The notes under the pieces: generated by a model
Told to the model about the DNA's origin: nothing
Databases searched by the model: none
The model's input: only the letters and a program-made list of their open reading frames with translations
Origin: Cylicocyclus nassatus
Taxonomy: Eukaryota > Nematoda > Chromadorea > Rhabditida > Strongylidae
Direction: 5' to 3'
Length of the DNA stretch: 64,000 bases
Assembly: GCA_958299035.1 (NCBI GenBank)
Contig: CATQJL010000316.1
Location: forward strand, 42,148,025-42,212,024
Translations under genes and position numbers: made by a program
Shown here: positions 27,401 to 39,400 of the stretch, piece by piece
How positions within the stretch are numbered: position 1 is the first letter of the stretch
Layout of the letters: each line of letters starts with the position of its first letter

Positions 27401-30400
27401 CACTTATCCCCTATGCCAACTAAGAGCCTAGTTCAAGCTTTGCAAAAAATCGATAATGTTTATATCTGTCGAAGACGAAAAGTAGACTACATGGCCGAAT
27501 GTGTGCAAAATTTGGGCCGGATCGGTTCAGAAATAGAAGTCACCGTTTACACATACATACAGACATCGATAGAAACGTACACCACACATCCAGTTTTATA
27601 CAGGGTGTCCGTAAAAAAATGTGCCTACTGTTTGATTGTGAATAACTCTCTTCTAACGAAGTCTTTCGAGAAGCTTTAGGCACCATTTTGTAGAGCTGGC
27701 TTCAACTCAGATTTACAGCATAGAGTGAATCGCCGATCTCTCACTCTTACTGTAGGATTACGGTAGAAACTTTGAACTCATTTTTCAGCCTTTCACAGCC
27801 AGAAAACTCTTGTAAAAACCTTTCTAAATTCTGTGAAAGTTCAGACTAAAGTTCTTGAGGATGCTGATTCTGATTGCAACATCCCCATTACCGTAATTTG
27901 TCGATAAAAATTACGGTATGCGTACTGTGCATACTGCACCTTCGCTTAACTCAAAAAATACGCGAAAAAAAGCCAATCACTATTACAGACAATGAAGGCG
28001 TCCCTTCTAATCCCAAGAAATTTTCCAAATCAACAAGACAAAGTTTATCCAGAAAAAAAGCAAACTTCACAATTTTACAGAAATTAAATTTACGAAAAAC
28101 TTATCTAAACTAACAATGCCCACAAAATTGTGAATTCTTACTAACCTATCGCATATTAGAAGCTGTCATTTGACGCAGGTGTTCGAAGTGTCCACCTTTG
28201 TTTTAGGCATAGCTGACATCCCTTTGCCGCCGAGAAAACTCATTGTTGAAGATAATTAAGAGCATCATCTTAACCACAATTATGAGTTTCTTGCACATCC
28301 TATCCCCCGTATACTTCAAGACACAACACCTAAGGATTTCAAAAAGGAACGAAGAGGTAGTTTGAGGCATTGAGTCCGCTAACTAGTGATAGTGACCTAG
28401 CGTGATGGACAGAAGGTTGACAGTGGAACAAAGGGAGTTTGTAGTGGAGACTCACGCGAAGACGAAGAACATTGCCGAAGTACAGAGGGCGTACACGAGG
28501 GAATACCAAGCTCCACCGCCAGCTAGGCATACGATTGAGAGAATTTTAAAAAAATTTGAAACGGACTTCACGCTGCAAAACTGCAACAAGGGACGGTCAG
28601 GAAGGCCGAATATCTGTAATGACGAGGAGACTTCCGATGCAGTGCTTGGACTGTTTCGCCGTTCATTTAGGAAATCCTTACGGCAAGCTGCTCGTGAAGC
28701 TGGCGTGTCAAAATCTACTGTCCATAAAATAGTACTAAAACAACACAAATGGAAGAGCTACATTCCACGACTGGTCCAAGCATTGACTGCAGATGATAGC
28801 CCGCGAAGGATTCAGTTTTGCAGGTGGTGCCTAGAAAGCTCTTCTGCCGACGCATCCTTCATGGAAAGAATAATCTGGAGCGAGGAGGCGACATTTAAGT
28901 TAAATGGGACGGTGAATAGGCATAACTGCACATACTGGGCACCAGAAAATCCACATATCACGGAGTTCAAACATCTCAATTTACCCGGAGTGACCGTATG
29001 GTGCGGGTTATCAGTCAGGACTCATTGGACCTTTTTTCTTTGCCTCCACGGTAACGGGAGCCGCCTACCTTCGCCTCCTCCGAGAAGACATTGTACCAAG
29101 CGTGCTGCAAATGTTCCAGAACACAACAAATTTTTATTTTCAACAAGATGGAGCCCCCGCCCATTTTCACCGTGATGTTATAGGATATTTAGATGCGGTA
29201 TTTCCACAACGATGGATTGGACGTGGTAGTACCAGGGAATTTCCACCACGTTCCCCGGATCTAACTCCGCTGGACTTTTTCCTATGGGGCCACCTGAAAA
29301 ATAAGGTGTATGCTGAAAAACCAAGAAACATGGAAGAGCTGAAGAGTGCTATCGAAAGGGAATGTCGGGAAATATCGCTTGACGCTTTACGTGAAGTCTG
29401 CGCTTCGATAGCCAAAAGATGTCAGCTATGCCTAGAAAACAGCGGAGGACATTTCGAACACTTGCGTTAGATGACAGCTTTTAGTATGCGATAGGTTAGC
29501 AAGAATTCACAATTTTGTGGGCATTGTTAGTTTAGATAAGTTTTTCGTAAATTTAATTTCTGTAAAATTGTGAAGTTTGCTTTTTTCTGGATAAACTTTG
29601 TCTTGTTGATTTGGAAAATTTCTTGAGACTAGAAGGGACGCCTTCATTGTCTGTAATAGTGATTGGTTTTTTTCGCGTATTTTTTGAGTTAAGCGAAGGT
29701 GCAGTATGCACAGTATGCATACCGTAATTTTTATCTTTTATTTTATTTTTATTTTTTCTCGAAAGACTTCGTTAGAAGAGAGTTATTCACAATCAAACAG
29801 TAGGCACATTTTTTACGGACACCCTGTATATAAGATAGTGTTGTATAGTTTTACAACTCTCTTTCATCTCCAACAATTCTTCTTTAGTTTTTTTGATTTT
29901 CATGGCCGTTTAAGAGAGAAAATAAGATGTACAGTACGTTTTTGACAGCATAGTTTAATCTACTTTAAACCACCAAAACGTAGATTCCAATCAAATTAGT
30001 TATGCACGTCTTTGCAAAAAAAAAACGTGCATGAGTAATTTTAATAATTTACTGCTTTCAATAACTAACTAACTAATTCTAATTTTTCTTCAAAATAGAC
30101 TCTTTAATTACGAATAAACAGAAGTATTTTCAAATTTTTCGGTCCTTGGAACACACTTAAAGAGCAGCATATTTACTTTAAGCTCGGAATGACTCAGTCT
30201 GCGGGAAAAGTTCATAACTTATCAGACATTCAAATCAGAAGGCAAAATCAGATTACTGGCGATTCCAGACGCATTTAATGATATGTTCTCATTTCGAAAA
30301 GCCACGGTTACCAAGTATCTTCCCGTTATATAAAATTAAATGAAAAATCACAAGACTTGAAAGAAGCTTCTTTGAGCATTCCGCACGTAAACAATTGTAT

Positions 30401-33400
30401 ATCTTGTCGCTTCGCATGCCAGGATGTAATGCGGAGACAGAATGAGTACCAGAAAAGCGAACCGTTTGATAGAGCAAAGCAAGTTTTACAAACTAGCATT
30501 CGAACATATGCACAAACTTTAATACTTGAAGCTTGAAGCCAATATCTGAAAAATTGCAAATGTTTGAAAAATTGCAAAGAGCTTATCTTCACAAGAAAAA
30601 AAACTTATGCTGTTTTTATTGGATTTATTGGATTGGACCGTAAAAAATTTTTGCGCAAAGACAAGATTAACGTAGATGAAAGCATAGCTCTAGATTCTGG
30701 CTTCAAACTTTGAAAAAAATCAAGCTTTCCACAATTTTTTGAAAGGTTTTCGTAGAGCTTGCTTGCTCTATCGATCGTTATTCTAATTACATATTTTAAT
30801 GATCATCCTGCGATAGTAGCGTGTAATGCGACATTCAATTCAACCTAAGACATATGCTTTTCTTGCTGAATCATTTAGCACAAGTCCGAAAAACAAAATT
30901 TTTGATTCCTTGACTCATTATTCTAAGCAACAAATTCGAATATTCTAGAATTTGACCAGATGATTGTGATTGTGAACGTTGTAAGTGTGATTGGTCTATT
31001 CATATAATGTCAAAGCTGTCTCCTATGCGCCTCTCAATTCTAAAGCCAACTGGCGGCTCTTATTTGCTAGGTGTTTTTTCAAAATCTTAAATGATTTTTC
31101 AGCTTCTCCGTATAAAATGCCTCGCAGCTGGACATTCAGATAAGTACACCACTTTCACCTTCGTGCAATTCTTCATTTACCACTTGGGCACATTATGCGT
31201 TGCTCTGACGATAAAACTCATCAAAGATATTACAGACCAACTGCCTGACAAAGTCAAAGCGTGAAATAGTGCTTCAAGCACTGTTAACATTTCCGAACCT
31301 CAAACGCCTGGTAAAGCTCTAAAAAATTTTTTGTCAGCATTATCGGAAGCTTTTGTGATCTGTGTCATTAAAATGCTCTCCGGAACACATCAACATCGCT
31401 GTTTTGTACATATTTGCAAATACACTTTTTTTCATAGATGTGGTGTGCAGATTTTACATCAGCAAAAATATTCTTAAGCCTTTTCTTGCGGTAACGTTCA
31501 AAACTTGCAACCTCACCTGAAGCCTTAGTTGTGCGTTGAGGTAGGAAGTCAAATGTCGTGTAATGTATGGCGGGTAAGCTTGATGCACTCGGATTGACAT
31601 TTGAATGTTCGAAACACTCGTCCATCTTGGATTGTGCGGGTGTCACTAGGCAGTCTGCGATGTAATGTCAATGCGACAAGAGCAATGCAAGATAATATCG
31701 GTTATTCATTCCGCTCGCAGAAAATCTGCGGAAACTTACGCCAATCGCTAATCCAAAGCTAGTTCATGTACGATGGGTTCGACGGGCCAGCGCCGCGTAG
31801 TGCAGTCACACACCTGCGCGCGAGCGCCACCGTGGGCTGCAGCGTTAAGGGACCCTGCCGCGCAAAGCCGCGTGGTCCTTGATTCGGTTACTCTTCCTTC
31901 TTCTTTCTTAGCTTATTTGCTGTCCTGCTTCCAAATTTTTGAAATTTATTATCTAAAACTCTACTTCGGTGGTTTCGATGGTCCATCTGAGATTTCTTAA
32001 AGTATCACCGCGCGAATGGAAGATAAGATATTTGAGGTTTTTCAAAGAAAATGTAATTTAATCATTTTGTTTGAGATTCTGAGAACGCTCTTGTGCTCTT
32101 TTTCCTTACAGCTAAAGGTTACATCGTAAGTTGTAAACGTGTATCGTGTAGGTTGAGAGAACAGTTTGAGTGAACAGCACGTTGGCGCTGTTCAGTCAAA
32201 CCTAAACGATAAAAGATATCATGTCCGTTGGAACACGAGTCGATATAATCAATCATGACATCCGGAATCAGCCTCCCGAGGAAGGCTTGGATGAATTGAA
32301 AGATGTTATGAAGCACGTTCAAGAAACTGATACTTCCTTCCTTTGCTGCGGAAAGAAAACCATATCCGGTATTAAGGCATATCGCATATGAGGTAAAAGC
32401 AAGAAAAATAACGATCAACTGCTGCAAAAACGGAAAAATCACGAAATACAACGATAAAAACAAGGCCCGCGATGTTGTGCGCAGCATGGTCACTGCACGC
32501 TGCGCCTACGGTAACGCTCGCGTGTAGATGTGTGACTGCACTACGCGGCGCTGGCCTTATTAAACGCATTGTACATGGAAATTGTAAGCTTCAGAAATGT
32601 GTAAAGCAAAGTTAATTAATGACTCAATTAAGATGACAGGCTTTGCAGGCGTTGTCGCATATGTATGCTGCTCGACGTATTTTGAAAAATCAAAAAGGCA
32701 ATCAAAAGCGCTTTGCAGATAATATCGTTCTTGTCAATTTTCCGTTTAAATCAAGATGCAGTTGGCTTACAGTGTTTCTAAGGTTTGGTAGAATAGACTT
32801 TTTAGAGCTGTTTGTCCTTGTATTAATTTTGAGGTATAGAAGTAAAGTAGAGTTCCTGCTTTTGAACTGCCGTATGTCATGAATTCCTCAGTCTTGGTCC
32901 TTCATTTTCCGTACAAGAGTGTAGCAGTTATCTTAGCCTATTGCCTATTGGTCTTTGGTTCTGCCTGTTAGTTTTTATATGGAAGGTTTTGGGTTTTTGA
33001 TTCTATACTTTGTACCATACATCAATAATAAGCGTTCCTCGTTAACTAGCAGTCTGGCAAAATACAATGGAGAGAGTGAAAGTAAAATTTTCTTGCAAAG
33101 CTTTCATCGATCGATTTGAAAAAAAATGGGTGAAAATTGAGTCCAGCAATCAAGGGTTTCATTTCAGAAAGGAAAAGGTACCGCCAATATAATGGTAATA
33201 GGAAACTCAGTGGCACAACGAGCATATTTGTTGATTTACGACATACTCAAAGGGCGCTTTAACGAACTCCGACTCTTCGCAAGAAACAGTAAGTCAAGAA
33301 TAAAAGCCGTAGCTTATCAATATTGTATTAGATTGTGCTGCCTTGTCGAACGAGTGCCCCTCTTTTTCGGAAGCGATGAGAAAGGTAGTGCAACACGAAA

Positions 33401-36400
33401 AACCAGATATTCTCTTTAGCATACATATCACATTGTAAGCACGCATACATTTTTTATCTTCGTTGTTACAATATTCATTTAGAGCCGAGTCTTATGTAAA
33501 GCCTGTCGAGGATCTCGAAACAGACCTGATTTACAATCAGTTTCAAAGCAACGTTAACTTCATCAGGTATCTTTTTAACATCTGCTTTGGCTGTTGTTGC
33601 GCGAAGCTGAGGTCGAGGTTAATGACCATCTCAGGTGAAAACTTACTCTGGTATTCAAATTGCAAAAAAACGCTGTGATTCAAACTTTCGTTGCATCTCA
33701 AGTACGACGCTTCTTTGCAAGACTATATAAAGCATTTATAGCATGAAAGATTGTTCTTATTTAGATAATCCAATTTCTTGCTTTTTGAAAGCACTTATTA
33801 CTGTTTTTAAGTAACTACACAAAATATATTGTGATTGACATGCCTTACTTCAAATATCCGGATTTCAATAGTGGTGCAGTTCTTGCGAGGAGACTTCAGC
33901 ATGGTCTTTTTCTAGGCGATGAGTTTATTATAACTTGGCAGGTAGCGTTACTTAACTCTTTTATTTGCCTTGACTATTGTAAATTCAGCAATACATCGAT
34001 CAAGCGCAACATCACAGAAAGCGTATAAGCTCACTAGTGTGCAGCAAATGCATCATCAACGATGTTGCGGAGGTATTTCTATTTTTGACATCTAGGCGAA
34101 ACAATTCAGGCAAATGCCTGAGAGTATTTGTGAAGAAAATCTAAAAAGGACCTTTGTAGAAACGGTTCTTGTCAGATTAATACTTAAAGTGATGCTTGTT
34201 AGCTTGTTTTCTATCAACGGCTACGCGGGGGCTTTAGAGAATGTGCATGCTGTGTGATCTTCAGCCAAGACGTTGTGTGGAATTGGGAAAAGGGGAGAGG
34301 GGTAGTCGAAGTGGTGTTTTTATATGAAATGTATCCTGTTTTATGAAGCGTAGAACGCTGTTTCAAGTCTGCTTATTTTGTGAAGGGGATTATGGGAATT
34401 TTTGAGGCAAAAACTTGAATGCGCGGCTACATTAAAATCATTTAGAACTGTAGTCCATAGCCTCGAATGAGCCGTGATTATGCCAAAGCGCTTTATGCAG
34501 ATAATACATCTAGTTTAATAAGACTATGCTAATCATCCCCCCTTGCAAGCGCCAGAAAGACCTAAACACGTGTTTACTTTGGCTAAACCCTTAGATATTT
34601 GCCTCAAAAAATTGCCAAGACTCCGCTTACGGAACCACTTTGCAGATACAGAAAGTAGACAGGGAATCAGCGTTCCCTGCACTATAAGACAGTATCCTGC
34701 ACAGTACTCCACTTTGACCAAATACCCTTCCCTTGTTGAAAACTTCACGAAATTGGGCAGTTCTGTTGGATGAAGCAGTACTTGAGTAGAGTGCATGCTC
34801 TTTCAATTAGACAGATATCTGATAAAAAAAATAATTTTGAAATAGGCTTTGAAAGAGATTACGTACCATGACTGATACCGATTATCGTTTAAATTCTCTT
34901 CAAAAAGAATTTGATTATGGCAAATATCCGTATAGTCGAATAAATGTATAGATAATCATTTCAATCGGCATTCGTTGAAGCGAAACATCTTATTCGAATA
35001 ATTGACATAATGTGAAAAAAAATTCAAAATTTCAAAATTTTTCTGGGTACGTGGCCTTAGCTACGCAACCAGAAAAAATTTTTGGTACGCTTTCAAAATT
35101 TTCGCGGGTCCACAACCCCAAAACTCTAAAAAGGGGGCTTGGCGTCAGCCACGCCCACGAAAAAAATTTTTTTGTAAGTCTAAAATGAATTTATAAAGAT
35201 TATTTCAATTATGCACAAGTGCAGAAAAGTCTTTTGCACAATTTTATGACTCATGTGAGTGATTTCAAAATTCTCGCGACCCGTTCTCTCCCCCCCCCCC
35301 CGCCCTCGGTACGCCACTGTATCCTTCCTTTGTTAGAAAGCCACTTCGACCCCCTTGTAAGTGGTATCGCAAAGCCAGCAGTAAAAACATCTTGGTACAT
35401 TCTTTGTCTGCACATCCAAAGAGCACAAAGCGGTTTATTGTAGGCTATATGTACAAAACGGCTCTGCGGGTATGTTCCGGCAGCGACGATCATAGTCCAT
35501 TGCCTTGGCACAGAGGATTGCGGCTTCCAATGGCTATGTCATACCTGGGAACAACTGTGGAGCGCGCGAGTCTTCTCGGAGCAGAGCCCACGATATAAGC
35601 CCTGACAACGAGATCTCCTTCTGCCTGCCATTCATTTCTGATGAATTGAGCAGCGCAGTGCGGCGAGGCGTACATCAGGCGGATTTGGCGTGGTTAGAGT
35701 GGTCGATATTCCTCCCGCTAATCTCAAGCGCCAATTGGTTCGTTATCGAGCTTATGACCGCAAATGCACTACTCCAAACTGCATCTTTGCCCGTATGGTA
35801 GATGTGTTGACTGTGACTGTATGTTAGCCAGGGTCATCATTACATGCTTATCACGCGGCGACACTTACATTGGCGATACAGGACGTCCGCTCTGCTGTCG
35901 CGTTAAGGAGCATATAGTAGGTTTAAATGAGCTAAAAGCGCTACGCCACTAGGGGAACATCGTATTACACGCCATTTCAAAGCTCCAATACAAGTTACTG
36001 TTGAGATCTTGTCGTTAGAACCCGAGATCCTCACGCGCTAAACTTCAGAAGCGTTTTGGATTAACGCCAATTCCTTGAATGATTCGGAAGGAGGAGTGTA
36101 CAGGTGCTCCTCGGACTACCATCTTGTGCTATCTAAGGTAAGTACTGTGCTTGTGAACATGATTTTATTAGCATTAGCTTTGTTTTTAAATCATACTTTG
36201 GTCATTCGGTGGCGTCTGGGCAAGTAGGTTCATACGATTTCGACTTGCAGACTCTGAAGAAGGCGAAAGCGTCGAAACGTTGGCGAGTAAAGAAGTGTTA
36301 GCTACCTTAGAAGTTCACTCAGCCAATTCCACTAATGGTCTAGCGCAGATATTCTATCACTAAACCGCTAGGCCATGCCACATCTTTGATGCTTGAAGTC

Positions 36401-39400
36401 ACTCTGCCATAATGCACTTATGCATCAACACATAGAATGTTAAAACAAGATATAGTAAAGCCTCATTCATTTTCATTTCTGTCGAGAAGTGGTGGTCCGC
36501 ACGGATTGTGCGGTGCGCAGCTGAAAGCTTCAAGCAATAGAGAACGGATGGTATACGCAATGATAAAAACGGACTGGTGGGATGATTTGCGTACAGGATA
36601 AACCCCGAGCGAAATTTGCCCTTATTCTATATCGGGTCCACTTACCATATGCCTACCGTACCCCAGCCAGATGGCACCTCCGCATGAAGGGTTCGTGCGC
36701 CGAAATTTCACCGTGGTTGGTGTGCCGAAACTTCACTGGGTCGAATTTTAGCAATGTTAGTGACTTTATCCACTTACCGTATATCTACCGTAATCGCTCG
36801 AAACGACACCATGCGTAGTAGCAGACTGTCCGTAATCTGCACCACAAATAACTTCACCGGTCCTTTTCAACCAAATTTTTGACAATCTCCTGCCTATAGT
36901 AAACCTAACCCCACCGGCCCTAGTTTTGGCCAATTTTGTGACTTTCCCCTGTCTACCGTAAGCCTACCGTAGGTCGGCTATATGACCCCATGGTGAAAAA
37001 TGAGTATCATGTTCGTAATCAGCCCACCGAATAACCCCACCCCCCCCCCCCCTGAGACAAGATTTTACAATTACAAAGTTTTGTAAATTACTGCGCACCA
37101 CAATACCCCCCCCCCCCGTCCTGCTTGCTGAAACTACAAGCAAGATGTACTCCGAAAAGCTTTCAACTGCCCCTCTTCTTTTGTGCACTAATTATCTTTC
37201 TCTAACCAAACTCGGAGTTATTTCTGAGTTTTACGATAGACCGAAACGCTTACCAAACTCAGAGTTATCGTAGAGCTGAGTTGCGCGTTTAGCGGCGCTG
37301 TTTCATGTACAGAGCTATTTGGACCATGCCGTTCTACCAAAAGTAAATCACCGATTACGGAGTATCCTGCCATATTATCTCTTTCCAGATTTGGTCTGTT
37401 CAAGCACCTGTAAAGGGGTCCAAAAGGTGCACATTAGCTCAAAGATAGCTCAGAGTTAACTTTGAATTATAACCAGGATCAAGCAAGAAGTGTGGCACAC
37501 GATCGCTGGTTACGACCCCCCCCCCTCCTCTTATTGCTGTCTTTAAGACCCCTGAAGTATATACCTAAGATAGCATTACTTGAAGGCCCTGTCAAACATA
37601 ACGGGCAACATATCCATAACTAGCATGTCAATTAACCCCTGTAGATATGTACGGGTGAATTCTGAAGCTTTAAGATAATGGATCACCTAAGTGAAATCGC
37701 CATTTTCTAGCATAATTAACTTTGTTTCAAAGGTAAAGTAGCTAGCTGTTTTTGCGTTCAAGACAAAGCACTACTCCTTCTTTGGCCACTTCAGAAATCT
37801 CGCTTCAAAAAACCTCCTAAGTTTGGAATTAGAAGCCAACCATCTTGTTTTTCCTATTTTTCGCTTCTAATGGCTGCGCTTTCACCAGATATTACTCAGA
37901 GCTAAGAAAAGAAGCAGGCTCAAATCACTCCTATGAAATCTATGAGGTCTAGGCTATCGACTCATATAAATAACGTTCGTTAAAAGTGTTTTTTATATGG
38001 TTAATGAACTGTGGCACACCTAAAAGCTGTGGCTGCCACAGCTTCTTGGGGGTGGTGCCATGCCCCATTAGCATACCTTCAAACAGATCGATTAGTGCTT
38101 TTTCAAATCGTTATTACTGCTTAACCTTCTTCTTTACATGGCAGAAATTTCATATGAAAACGTTTCTTCAAGAGCAAGGTATAATCGTTTTTCCTTACCT
38201 ATGCAAATGTAAAATGCTGGTAAAATACTGCGAAAATATTGAGATACGGTAACATGCTAAATCTGCGCTACTACCTGAATCGCAAGAGAAGGACAACAAT
38301 GTATATATTCGACAGCCTAGGCCTCGTAATCTATACTAAAGTGATTCCTGATTGGTCTTCTCTAGCCTGAGATATTGAAAACGAAAAATCGAACAAACGA
38401 GATTATAGCTTGCTTTTAATTCCTTAATTTGGAGTCATTTGCGTAGGATTCCTATGGTAAGCGAAGAAATAGTAGTTCTTTGTATTGAGCGCAAAAGAAG
38501 TAGTTAACATACCTTTGAAACAAAGTAACCTGTTTAAAAACGACCATCTCACTTAGGTGGTCCGGTGTGTGCGGAAGGCGACAATCCCCAACTTTGTGCC
38601 TATCAGAAACTCTCCGGAGTCAAAGGAGGTGCGGGAACTTACCTACCCGAAAGACTTGCCGCAGCGTACCTTAGGTATCACGAGCAGTCAGATACACAAT
38701 TGGCATAGTGTACAGCCTAGTCTTTGTGTATTCTAAGCCCCGCCCCCATTCGCTCTTTTGCGATGCATCCATTTCATGAAACCGGGAATTCAATAGAATC
38801 AAAAATCGATGTTTAGCAACAATATCTGCTCATTCTCAATGAAAATAAGGATTTAGGGGTTTTCGTAGGCGCTCTTTTCAGATGTGCTATTGGATTTGCG
38901 CTGTTTTTTCTTAAAGAGCTGAAATTTTACTTCGGTGTATCGACTTTTGGCTTAAGAAATTTCGACAAAAAAATAAAGAATGCCTTAGGATGCATGTAAA
39001 ACTGCTTTTTCACTGATTCTCTCAGATTGTTTGAAGAATGACCCATTTTTCTAGTGAGAACACCAGGCCCGATGTAACCTTAATGATAAACGACTATGAA
39101 GGACAGCTAGTCTATCAAACTATCAATGTATACAGGACGCTGCACATGTTTTTGTGATTCAAATATTTTATCTATATAATTACTATATATTTATAAATGT
39201 GTAGAACTTTATATAATTTCTATTTCTCGAAACATGGGCGGGGCTTAGCTTAGCGCTGTATCCTAACGAGCATCTGGAATCATCGAGCTCGCCAAGCCTA
39301 ATTATATCCCGCAGACAAACACCCATGAGGTGCGAGAACATCTCGGGTAGGTAAGTTCCGTTCCCCAGTCAAAGGGACACGGCGGGGGACTACGGGGGTG

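Noticed and set aside
32119..32493. Minus-strand 124-codon ORF that looks like a multi-helix membrane protein
   Set aside because: The plus strand of the same region has stronger coding-type codon structure. Antisense of charged codons often reads as hydrophobic, and it lies inside a transposon with inverted ends.
34096..34257. Open frame after a TAG acceptor directly downstream of acyltransferase exon J (reads [14 protein letters not shown]...)
   Set aside because: It is in phase, but lacks the DxxH block expected there. The exon at 50462 joins in the same phase and has GDGTHLT, so the nearer ORF is taken as intronic.
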